From Alphaproteobacteria bacterium (GTDB lineage Bacteria > Pseudomonadota > Alphaproteobacteria > Micavibrionales > Micavibrionaceae): a DNA stretch of 64,000 nt. The notes under the pieces were generated by a model. That model was not told where the DNA came from. It saw nothing but the letters and a program-made list of their open reading frames with translations, and searched no databases. The DNA is taken from assembly GCA_020848095.1 (NCBI GenBank), contig JADLAT010000022.1, positions 1 through 64,000 of the forward strand. Direction: 5' to 3'. Each line of letters begins with the position of its first letter. Positions within the stretch are counted from its first letter, which is position 1. Both the position numbers and the translations under genes were made by a program. Below are positions 54,186 to 61,993 of this stretch, piece by piece.

Positions 54186-55931
54186 TTACAGATCAACAAA
54201 CACATGCGTCTCTGCACCGGCCCCCGAGTGGGTCACTGCACCGTCACGCGCCGGACCAACCAGAGCCGCATATTTCTGCAAAGCACCACTGTTATAATTG
54301 GTTTTTCGGGACACAAAGGACTTCTTCCTCTCCGCAAAATCCGCATCAGAGAGGTTCACATCCAATGTCCCCTTATCGGCATCAATGCGGATAATATCAC
54401 CATCACGGATCAAACCGATCGGCCCGCCAACGGCCGCCTCCGGCCCGACATGCCCAATACAAAAGCCCCGCGTACCGCCGGAAAAACGCCCATCGGTGAT
54501 CAACGCCACCTTGCCGCCCATGCCTTGCCCGTAAAGCGCGGCAGTGGTCGAGAGCATCTCTTTCATCCCCGGCCCGCCTTTCGGCCCCTCATAGCGCAGA
54601 ACGATCACATCGCCTTCTTTATAATCCCTATTCTGCACAGCCTCAAAACAGGCCTGCTCTCCATCGAAAACCCGCGCTGGCCCTTCAAAAACCAGCTCCT
54701 CAAGCCCCGCGATCTTAACGATAGCCCCCTCCGGTGCCAGATTGCCTTTAAGGCCGACAACGCCGCCCGTCGCATAGATGGGGTTTGAACAACGGAAGAC
54801 AACATCCTGATTTTCTGGGAACTTTACGTCCTTGTAATTTTCCGCCAGCGTCTTGCCCGTCACGGTAATACAATCACCATGCATAAAGCCATTATCCAAA
54901 AGCTCCTTAATCACCACGCCAACGCCGCCAATATCAAATAAATCCTTGGCTACATATTGTCCGCCGGGGCGCAAATTCGCGATATAGGGCGTTTTTTTGA
55001 AAATCGCGGCAACATCGAACAAATCAAACTTAATGCCCGCTTCATGCGCCATCGCGGGCAAATGCAGCGCGGCATTCGTCGATCCACCGGTGGCCGCCAC
55101 AATCGCCGCCGCATTCTCCAGAGATTTTCGGGTCACAATGTCACGCGGATACGGTCCACCGTTACGAATAAGGTTCATAACCGCCTCACCCGATGCTTTT
55201 GCATATTCATCGCGACTCTCATAGGGCGCGGGCGCACCGGCCGAATGCGGCAAAGCCAGACCAATCGCCTCGGAAACGCAAGCCATCGTATTGGCGGTAA
55301 ACTGACCGCCGCATGCCCCGGCTGATGGACAAGCCACACATTCCAGTTCATGCAGATCCTTATCCGACATATTGCCAACCGCGTTCTGACCAACCGCCTC
55401 GAACACATTGACGATATCGACATCCTTCCCCTTGAATTTACCGGGCAAAATGGTCCCGCCATACATAAAAACCGAAGGCACGTTCAGACGGATCATGACC
55501 ATCATCATCCCGGGCAGGGATTTATCACACCCCGCCAGCCCGACCAGCGCGTCATAACAATGCCCACGCATCGTCAGCTCAACTGAATCGGCTATAACCT
55601 CACGGCTGGCCAGAGAGGAGCGCATCCCCTCATGCCCCATCGCAATACCATCCGTCACCGTAATGGTGGTAAACTCCCGCGGCGTGCCCTTGGCCGCCTT
55701 TACACCGATTTTCACGGCCTGTGCCTGCCGGCCCAGCGCGATATTACACGGCGCAGCCTCGTTCCAGCACGTCGCGACCCCGACCAAAGGCTGATGAATC
55801 TCCTCTTCCGTCATGCCCATAGCGTAATAATAAGCCCGGTGAGGCGCAGATTTAGCCCCTTCCGTCACATAACGCGAAACCAGCTTTGATTTATCCCATC
55901 CATTTTTATGAGCGCGTTTTTCATTAAACAT
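54186..55931 (-). CDS. ilvD: Dihydroxy-acid dehydratase
   Basis: Fe-S enzyme of valine, leucine and isoleucine synthesis. From the ATG at 55931 (581 residues, GAGGG nine bases upstream) it has VGVATCWNEAAPCN, DGIAMGHEGMRSSLASREVIADSVE, GLAGCDKSLPGMMM, CPSAGACGGQFTANTM and the C-terminal TDGRFSGGTRGFCIGHVGPEA. The Cys residues in the TCWN, GCDKS and GACGG motifs fit cluster binding. The frame runs on to 56018 but that part is not conserved. Confidence 0.96.
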   Translation of the reverse strand: MFNEKRAHKNGWDKSKLVSRYVTEGAKSAPHRAYYYAMGMTEEEIHQPLVGVATCWNEAAPCNIALGRQAQAVKIGVKAAKGTPREFTTITVTDGIAMGHEGMRSSLASREVIADSVELTMRGHCYDALVGLAGCDKSLPGMMMVMIRLNVPSVFMYGGTILPGKFKGKDVDIVNVFEAVGQNAVGNMSDKDLHELECVACPSAGACGGQFTANTMACVSEAIGLALPHSAGAPAPYESRDEYAKASGEAVMNLIRNGGPYPRDIVTRKSLENAAAIVAATGGSTNAALHLPAMAHEAGIKFDLFDVAAIFKKTPYIANLRPGGQYVAKDLFDIGGVGVVIKELLDNGFMHGDCITVTGKTLAENYKDVKFPENQDVVFRCSNPIYATGGVVGLKGNLAPEGAIVKIAGLEELVFEGPARVFDGEQACFEAVQNRDYKEGDVIVLRYEGPKGGPGMKEMLSTTAALYGQGMGGKVALITDGRFSGGTRGFCIGHVGPEAAVGGPIGLIRDGDIIRIDADKGTLDVNLSDADFAERKKSFVSRKTNYNSGALQKYAALVGPARDGAVTHSGAGAETHVFVDL

Positions 55932-56002
55932 TTTTAAAATCCCTCGGCAGAACTGGTTAGAGCGTGCAAATGCGTGCTTTAGACAACAATACATGGAATA
56001 AA

Positions 56003-56030
56003 AATACGGGCTTTTCAACCCGCATTTTTT
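56003..56030 (-). terminator. Hairpin after the PH-domain gene, probable terminator
   Basis: Minus-strand stem AATGCGGG / CCCGTATT (56019-56026 with 56003-56010, one G-T pair), 8-base loop, followed by TTTTATT. It lies between the PH-domain gene (ends 56064) and ilvD (starts 55931). Confidence 0.55.
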
Positions 56031-56063
56031 AAATTCGTCAACGCGTAAAAATATTCAAAATAC

Positions 56064-56585
56064 CTAAGAGGCTGATGCGCTCGCCGGAACGCCCTCATCC
56101 GCCAGGGTCATCTGGTTATAAGCCTGCCGGATCGCCGGGCCGTTCCCCACATAGGGAATGGTGATATAACGCTGCCCCGTACCCATAACGATAACATTGG
56201 CATATCCCATCAAATACCCCGTAGGCATACGCTCCAGCTCAATACTCTCGATTTTGGAAAAATTAATATCAACCAGATCAACCTGTAAAATCCCATAGCG
56301 CACGAAAATACGCTTATTGGTCAGCACCAGCAAAAGAATTTCCTTCTTCAGCGTGTTGTAACCAAACATAAGAACAGAAACGACCGCCAGCAAAACACCA
56401 AGAGGAAAGACGAACAGTCCGACAATAATTGCCAGAACGAACACAGCCAGCGTCTGCCAGTAAATGCCGGGGTGGATAACCGCTGTTTCAACAACGCGCT
56501 CCCCCTGCACCAGCGCGCTTTCGACCTTCGCTTTGCCTTTTATGCCTAGCTTCTTTTTACCAGCAAAAACATTTTCTTCGCTCAT
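56064..56585 (-). CDS. PH-domain membrane protein (bPH2 type), second copy
   Basis: Function unknown. From the ATG at 56585 (173 residues, AGGGGG six bases upstream) the protein has a polar start, two adjoining hydrophobic segments at about residues 43-75 (LAVFVLAIIVGLFVFPLGVLL, AVVSVLMFGYN) and a bacterial PH domain (LLLVLTNKRIFVRYGILQVDLVDINFSKIESIELER, then VIVMGTGQRYITIPYVGNG). It lies 111 bases downstream of a related PH-domain gene. Such pairs resemble YdbS/YdbT-like membrane PH proteins, whose role is unclear. Confidence 0.85.
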   Translation of the reverse strand: MSEENVFAGKKKLGIKGKAKVESALVQGERVVETAVIHPGIYWQTLAVFVLAIIVGLFVFPLGVLLAVVSVLMFGYNTLKKEILLLVLTNKRIFVRYGILQVDLVDINFSKIESIELERMPTGYLMGYANVIVMGTGQRYITIPYVGNGPAIRQAYNQMTLADEGVPASASAS

Positions 56586-56696
56586 GAATGCCCCCTGCTC
56601 TTCGCGTATCCTAATAATAACACTCTTTAATAACACTCTGCCCGTTTATTATACACCATTAAATCAAAGCTTTAAAAAATCAGACCTTAAGCCTCT

Positions 56697-57227
56697 CTAT
56701 ATTGAGCGCGCCTTATCAATGGCCTTGCGCAGGGCAATCGGGTCCTCCAGCGCAGGCAAAACAACCTCCCCGACTCCCATGCCGCGAATAGCCAGCCGTC
56801 CATAATTAAAGATACGCCCCATAACGGTCTGCAGCACATTAACCCCTTCAATACGGTCGATGCTGATTTCCTTGACCCGACGCGCAATCAAACCACGCTT
56901 GTAAACCAGGCGGCTGCTCGTAATGGCAATCTCCGTAGTGGCCTTAATAACCATTTTCTGTGCAAACCCGAGCAACCCCAGCACAAACACAATAAAGGAA
57001 AAAATCCGAACCCCGGGATGCAGATCTCTCACGGCATCCAGCCAGGCCACATCAGGCTTGAACCAGCCAAACTGTTTATAAATAACAACCGCCCCGGCGA
57101 TAATCATCACGCTCAGGATAACGCCCCATATAATCGACATAAAGGCCTGCACCGTATAGAGCCAGTGGAACTGACCAACATGAACCAGCTCTTCATCCGG
57201 CCCCAAAGACTGTTCGACATAAAGCAT
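56697..57227 (-). CDS. PH-domain membrane protein (bPH2 type), first copy
   Basis: Function unknown. The 176 residues start with LYVEQSLGPDEELVHVGQFHW, followed by two hydrophobic segments (AFMSIIWGVILSVMIIAGAVVI and IFSFIVFVLGLLGFAQKMVI) and a PH domain: TTEIAITSSRLVYKRGLIARRVKEISIDRIEGVNVLQTVMGRIFNYG, RLAIRGMGVGEVVLPAL. The TSSRLVYKRGLI and RIEGV..QT.LGRIFNYG pattern is standard for bPH2. AAGG eleven bases before the ATG. It is 29 bases after pfkA on the same strand, so pfkA and the two PH genes may be co-transcribed. Confidence 0.87.
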   Translation of the reverse strand: MLYVEQSLGPDEELVHVGQFHWLYTVQAFMSIIWGVILSVMIIAGAVVIYKQFGWFKPDVAWLDAVRDLHPGVRIFSFIVFVLGLLGFAQKMVIKATTEIAITSSRLVYKRGLIARRVKEISIDRIEGVNVLQTVMGRIFNYGRLAIRGMGVGEVVLPALEDPIALRKAIDKARSI

Positions 57228-57256
57228 TATTTCATAACCTTAAAAGTAAGAGAAAA

Positions 57257-58336
57257 TTACGAATCGCCAAAGGAAATCCCCAATGATCTTGCCGTATGAA
57301 CCAATGTACTGTCCAGAGCAACCGTACGACAAACCCGAATTGCGTCCTCAATAGGCACCGATACGGCCTGCATATTCTGCCAGGCCACCATTTTTCCAAA
57401 ATCCCCCTCGCGGATAAGATCCACAGCCTTCACCCCCAAAGCCTGCGCCAGAACCCGGTCATTATGCGTAGGGTTACCGCCGCGCTGCACATGCCCCAAA
57501 ACCGTAACCCTGGTCTCAAAGCCGGTTGCCCGCGCAATTTCCGGCCCCAGATAATCACCAATCCCGCCATAGCGTTTTTCACCGCCGTAATAAACCACTT
57601 CGCGCTTTTCCCCCTCCGGCGATTTTACCGCCTCAGACACAACAATCAGGGCAAAATTCCGTCCATCCGCCTTCACGCGCAGAATTTTTTCCGCAATTTT
57701 TTCAATGGAATAGCTGATTTCAGGGATAAGAATAACATCCGCACCGCCCGCGATACCGGCGCTCAGGGCAATATGCCCGGCATCACGCCCCATGACCTCC
57801 AAAATCATAACGCGGTCGTGGCTGGCGGCGGTGGGCTGCAAACGATCAAGCGCCTCGGTCGCCACCATAACGGCTGTATCAAACCCCACGGAGAGATCCG
57901 TCATGGATAAATCATTATCAATGGTTTTAGGGACGCCAACCATATGAATCCCCCCCTGCTTGGCCAGACGGCTTAAAATATCGAAACTGCCGTCACCACC
58001 AATGCCGATAAGCGCCTCAATCCCCAGACTCTGCAACGCCTCGATAACTTCGCCTGAGCGATCCTTAACCGTGCCGTCTTTCATCGTGTAGCGAAAGGGA
58101 TTGCGGCTATTCGTCGTTCCCAAAATCGTGCCGCCGCGCCGCATGACAAAACCATCAAAATCCGCAGGGCTCAAAACCTTAACCCGCAAGGGGTCCTCCA
58201 ACAGCCCCGCCGTGCCGTTACCGATACCAATCACCTTCCAGCCCAAAGAATCCGCACGAAACACCACGGCGCGCATAACCGCATTCAACCCGGCACAATC
58301 GCCGCCACTGGTCAGGATTCCTATTGTCTTGGACAT
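57257..58336 (-). CDS. pfkA: 6-phosphofructokinase (G104/K124-type signature)
   Basis: Phosphorylates fructose-6-phosphate to the 1,6-bisphosphate. The 359 residues contain ILTSGGDCAGLNAVMRAVV, IGIGGDGSFDILSRL, VGVPKTIDNDL, SVGFDTAVMVATEALDRL, EVMGRDAGHIAL, ERKREV-like linker and VLGHVQRGGNPTHNDRVLAQ. GGDGS is the ATP-type choice (PPi enzymes have GGDD), but PKTIDND with Lys is the PPi-type choice (classical ATP enzymes have PGTIDND). This mixed set is known from a third subgroup that includes ATP-dependent enzymes of actinomycetes. CCGGAG seven bases before the ATG. Many alphaproteobacteria lack phosphofructokinase, so its presence is notable. Confidence 0.93.
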   Translation of the reverse strand: MSKTIGILTSGGDCAGLNAVMRAVVFRADSLGWKVIGIGNGTAGLLEDPLRVKVLSPADFDGFVMRRGGTILGTTNSRNPFRYTMKDGTVKDRSGEVIEALQSLGIEALIGIGGDGSFDILSRLAKQGGIHMVGVPKTIDNDLSMTDLSVGFDTAVMVATEALDRLQPTAASHDRVMILEVMGRDAGHIALSAGIAGGADVILIPEISYSIEKIAEKILRVKADGRNFALIVVSEAVKSPEGEKREVVYYGGEKRYGGIGDYLGPEIARATGFETRVTVLGHVQRGGNPTHNDRVLAQALGVKAVDLIREGDFGKMVAWQNMQAVSVPIEDAIRVCRTVALDSTLVHTARSLGISFGDS

Positions 58337-58461
58337 TCATACTCCGGGTTCTGGGCTCACAGCCTGCGGAAATGCCGCAATGCATATTTTATATTATCAA
58401 AAAAGGAAATATGTGCTATCATTTGTTTTTCAGGGTTAAACGATTGTACGACTTTTCTTTC

Positions 58462-58665
58462 ATGGAAGATCAAGAAGAACTAGCAATAAAGCTTGCTGAG
58501 TACCGGAGCGAGCATAAAGCTCTTGACGATGTCATAGAGCGCACTTTGTCGAGCAATCAACCCTTGAATCTTTTCCACATCCAGCAGCTTAAAAAGAAAA
58601 AACTCTGGCTGAAGGACATGATTCAAAAAATCGAAAGCTCTTTGATTGACGACATCATTGCCTGA
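58462..58665 (+). CDS. DUF465 / YdcH-family protein
   Basis: Small helical-hairpin protein of 67 residues, function unknown. It begins MEDQEELAIKLAEYRSEH, then KALDDVIERTL and the family pattern DxxIxxLKKKKLxLKDxI (FHIQQLKKKKLWLKDMIQKIE). No good ribosome-binding site precedes the ATG at 58462; the frame extends upstream. It lies between pfkA (divergent) and purE, typical of YdcH-like genes near purEK in alphaproteobacteria. Confidence 0.82.
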   Translation: MEDQEELAIKLAEYRSEHKALDDVIERTLSSNQPLNLFHIQQLKKKKLWLKDMIQKIESSLIDDIIA

Positions 58666-58731
58666 GAATTATTACGTGAGGAGTGATCGAGAGCGATTGC
58701 TTCCCCAAATGCTTTTCTTTATAATTTCCGC

Positions 58732-59229
58732 ATGACACACACAGATCCAGCACCCCTCGTGGGAATCATCATGGGCTCGCAGTCAGATTGGGACACAATG
58801 CGTGAAGCGCATGACATCCTTCATGAACTGGGCGTCCCGCATGAGGTTAAAATCGTATCGGCCCACCGCACGCCGGACCGACTTTACGATTACGCAAAAG
58901 CCGCAAAAACGCGAGGCCTTAAGCTCATAATCGCGGGCGCGGGCGGCGCGGCGCACCTCCCCGGCATGGCCGCCAGCCTCACCCCCCTGCCCGTACTGGG
59001 CGTTCCGATCGAAAGCAAGGCCTTAAAGGGTATGGACAGTCTGCTCTCCATCGCCCAGATGCCCGGCGGAATCCCCGTAGCCACACTGGCCATCGGCAAG
59101 GCCGGCGCTAAAAACGCCGGATTGCTGGCAGCCTCCATTCTGGCACTGCAGGACCCTGCACTTGCGGCGGCCCTGGACAAATACAGAGAAAAACAAACAC
59201 AGGCCGTTGCTGAAACGCCGATAGATTGA
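58732..59229 (+). CDS. purE: N5-carboxyaminoimidazole ribonucleotide mutase
   Basis: Moves the carboxyl group of N5-CAIR to form CAIR in purine synthesis. The 165 residues have [40 protein letters not shown] with the active His, [16 protein letters not shown], and [34 protein letters not shown]. It is followed by purK after 14 bases. No Shine-Dalgarno sequence is obvious. Confidence 0.97.
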   Translation: MTHTDPAPLVGIIMGSQSDWDTMREAHDILHELGVPHEVKIVSAHRTPDRLYDYAKAAKTRGLKLIIAGAGGAAHLPGMAASLTPLPVLGVPIESKALKGMDSLLSIAQMPGGIPVATLAIGKAGAKNAGLLAASILALQDPALAAALDKYREKQTQAVAETPID

Positions 59230-59243
59230 TAGAAACCACACGC

Positions 59244-60323
59244 ATGAAATCCATAACCTTGGGCATATTGGGGGGCGGTCAGCTAGGACGCATGAGCGCC
59301 CTGGCAGCTGCGCGGCTGGGCATTAAAACAATCATCTTCACGCCGGAGGCCAATTCCCCCGCATCTTTCGTTTCTTTTCAAACGGTTACGGGCGATTATT
59401 CAGATCACAAAAAACTCGATTTTTTTGCCGGATTAGTTGATGTAATTTCTTATGAGTTCGAAAATATTCCAGTTACTACAATAGAGTACCTGGATAACCT
59501 TAAACCTGTTTATCCGAAAAAAAATCTACTTGAGGTTGCGCAGGACCGCATAGCCGAAAAGAAATATTTAAACGACGCTGGCATTTCGACGGCGCAGTGG
59601 GCTGCACCGAAAAATCCGGATGAGGTCGACGAGAATTTGCGTCAATGGGGCCAGAACGATGGTATATTAAAAACGGTACGTTTCGGATATGACGGCAAGG
59701 GACAGGCCCGCATATCAAAGGATACAGCCACAGAGACCATCTGGAAAAACTTCAATAACACCCCCCTTATTTTGGAGGAAATCATCGATTTCCAGTGCGA
59801 AATATCTGTCATAATCGCCAGAGGACAAAACGGAGATATAAAATCCTATGGCCCGATGCTGAACGAGCATAAAAACCACATTCTTTCCCGCACGATCGTT
59901 CCCGCGCCAATTTCCTCCGCCATCGCCAAAGACGCTCTGGACATGGCCGCGCAACTGGCCGAACACCTCGATCTGGTCGGTGTATTAACGCTTGAGATGT
60001 TTATCACAAAGGACGGGCGCATTCTGGCCAATGAAATCGCCCCGCGCACACATAATTCCGGGCATTGGAGCATTGATGCCTGCGCCGTGTCCCAGTTCGA
60101 AAACCATGTCCGCGCCGTATGTGGCCTGCCGCTTGGTGATCCAAAACGGCATTCAGATGTTGAAATGCTTAACATCATCGGCGAAGATGCCTTAAGGGCA
60201 CCATCATACCTTACTCAGGACAATGCCTGCCTGCATCTTTACGGCAAGAAAGACATCCTGCCGGGACGAAAAATGGGCCACGTAACCCTCTTAAAGCCAA
60301 AAACGCCGGAGAAACCCTTATGA
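59244..60323 (+). CDS. purK: N5-carboxyaminoimidazole ribonucleotide synthase
   Basis: ATP-grasp enzyme that carboxylates aminoimidazole ribonucleotide, directly feeding PurE. From the ATG at 59244 it has 359 residues: [84 protein letters not shown], and [20 protein letters not shown]. The stop codon overlaps the fumC start as ATGA. An in-frame TTG at 59226 overlaps purE and is unlikely. The gene is somewhat more A/T-rich than purE and fumC. Confidence 0.96.
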   Translation: MKSITLGILGGGQLGRMSALAAARLGIKTIIFTPEANSPASFVSFQTVTGDYSDHKKLDFFAGLVDVISYEFENIPVTTIEYLDNLKPVYPKKNLLEVAQDRIAEKKYLNDAGISTAQWAAPKNPDEVDENLRQWGQNDGILKTVRFGYDGKGQARISKDTATETIWKNFNNTPLILEEIIDFQCEISVIIARGQNGDIKSYGPMLNEHKNHILSRTIVPAPISSAIAKDALDMAAQLAEHLDLVGVLTLEMFITKDGRILANEIAPRTHNSGHWSIDACAVSQFENHVRAVCGLPLGDPKRHSDVEMLNIIGEDALRAPSYLTQDNACLHLYGKKDILPGRKMGHVTLLKPKTPEKPL

Positions 60324-61741
60324 GCGAAAGCGCGAAAGCCATGACCAACACAGCAAAAACCAGAACCGAAACCGACTCCATCGGCCCTATAGAGGTCCCC
60401 ATGGATGCCTATTGGGGCGCGCAAACCCAAAGATCACTCATGAATTTCGATATTGGCACCGAACAAATGCCTCTGCCGCTGGTCCGGGCGCTGGGCATAC
60501 AAAAAAAGGCGGCGGCGCTCACCAATATAGAGCTTGGCGATCTGGACGCCACCACTGGAAAGGCCCTGATTCAAGCCGCAGATGAGGTTATCGACGGCAC
60601 GCTGGACGACCAGTTCCCGCTTTCCGTCTGGCAAACCGGTTCCGGCACCCAAACCAATATGAATGCCAATGAGGTCATCGCCGGGCGCGCCAACGAAATC
60701 CTGAGCGGGGCACGCGGCGGCAAAACGCCCGTCCACCCGAATGATCACTGCAACATGGGGCAATCCTCAAACGACACCTTCCCGACCGTCATGCACATCG
60801 CGGCGGTCAATGAAATCAACGCAGGCCTGCTTCCGGCGCTCGTAAATCTGCAGGAAGCACTGGATCAAAAAGCCCACGCCTTTGATAAATACGTCAAAAA
60901 TGGCCGCACCCATCTGCAAGACGCCACCCCGCTGACGCTGGGACAGGAATTTTCCGGCTACGCCTGCCAGATCAAATACGGCATCGCGCGCGTAAAGGAT
61001 ACGCTGCCGCGCCTGTATCAACTGGCGCAGGGTGGAACCGCTGTCGGCACCGGCCTTAATACCAAAGAGGCCTTCGCGGCACAATTCGCGGCGCAGGTCG
61101 CCCGCATCACCGGACACCCCTTCGTCACGGCGGAGAATAAATTCGAGGCTCTGGCCGCCCATGATGCCATGGTTGAAACGTCGGGCGCACTCAACACCCT
61201 TTCGGTCAGCCTGATGAAAATCGCCAATGACCTGCGCCTTCTGGGCTCCGGTCCACGCTCCGGCATTGGGGAGATCATTCTGCCCGCGAACGAGCCGGGC
61301 TCCTCCATCATGCCGGGCAAGGTCAACCCGACCCAGTGCGAGGCCCTAACCATGGTCTGCGCCCAGATCATGGGTAACCATGTTACAATCAGCGTAGCAG
61401 GCTCCAACGGGCATTTTGAACTAAACGTCTTCAAACCCGTGATCATATTCAACCTCTTGCAATCGGTTAGATTACTGACCGACAGCATCAACAGCTTCAC
61501 CGAACGTTGCGTACGCGGCATAGAGGCCAATGAATCCCGCATCACCGCACTGATGGAAAATTCTCTGATGCTGGTCACGGCGCTCAACCGTCATATCGGC
61601 TATGATAACGCCGCCAAAATCGCCAAAAAAGCGCACGCGGAAAACTCTACGCTGAAACAGGCGGCGCTGGCACTTGGCCTTGTCACGGCTGAGCAATTCG
61701 ATGAATGGGTAAACCCGCTGGACATGATTGCCCCGCGCTGA
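60320..61741 (+). CDS. fumC: Fumarate hydratase class II
   Basis: Interconverts fumarate and malate in the TCA cycle; iron-independent class. The 473 residues include [70 protein letters not shown], the signature [20 protein letters not shown], and [13 protein letters not shown] at the C-terminus. The first 15 residues form a polar extension; a start at an inner ATG (60341) cannot be excluded. It overlaps purK by four bases (ATGA), giving purE-purK-fumC as one operon. Confidence 0.96.
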   Translation: MSESAKAMTNTAKTRTETDSIGPIEVPMDAYWGAQTQRSLMNFDIGTEQMPLPLVRALGIQKKAAALTNIELGDLDATTGKALIQAADEVIDGTLDDQFPLSVWQTGSGTQTNMNANEVIAGRANEILSGARGGKTPVHPNDHCNMGQSSNDTFPTVMHIAAVNEINAGLLPALVNLQEALDQKAHAFDKYVKNGRTHLQDATPLTLGQEFSGYACQIKYGIARVKDTLPRLYQLAQGGTAVGTGLNTKEAFAAQFAAQVARITGHPFVTAENKFEALAAHDAMVETSGALNTLSVSLMKIANDLRLLGSGPRSGIGEIILPANEPGSSIMPGKVNPTQCEALTMVCAQIMGNHVTISVAGSNGHFELNVFKPVIIFNLLQSVRLLTDSINSFTERCVRGIEANESRITALMENSLMLVTALNRHIGYDNAAKIAKKAHAENSTLKQAALALGLVTAEQFDEWVNPLDMIAPR

Positions 61742-61756
61742 TAACGGGGCGAAGCA

Positions 61757-61993
61757 ATGAAAAAACACTCCGTCAATATCCTGGGGCACGCCACCAGCAT
61801 CACGCTGGAGGAACCGTTCTGGGAGGAGCTAAAACGCTGTGCCGCGCGGCGGGGCTGCTCCTTGAGCGCCCTGATTACGGAGATCGACGACCAGCGAACA
61901 ACCCAAAACAGCACCACAAATCAAAGCACAAATCTCTCCAGTGCTATTCGCGTTTACATTCTTAAAATGCTGCAGGATTCCCTAGCGCAATAA
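61757..61993 (+). CDS. Ribbon-helix-helix domain protein (RHH_4-like)
   Basis: Small predicted DNA-binding protein, 78 residues: KKHSVNILGHATSITLEEPFWEELKRCAARRGCSLSALITEID, then a Gln/Thr/Asn-rich linker and LSSAIRVYILKMLQDSL. The pattern GHxTSxxLExxFWxxLxxIAxxxGxSLxxLxxxID is that of the RHH_4 family found beside fumC in many alphaproteobacteria. It starts 15 bases after fumC. Its last 12 bases overlap the 3' end of the AsmA-family gene on the other strand. Confidence 0.87.
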   Translation: MKKHSVNILGHATSITLEEPFWEELKRCAARRGCSLSALITEIDDQRTTQNSTTNQSTNLSSAIRVYILKMLQDSLAQ

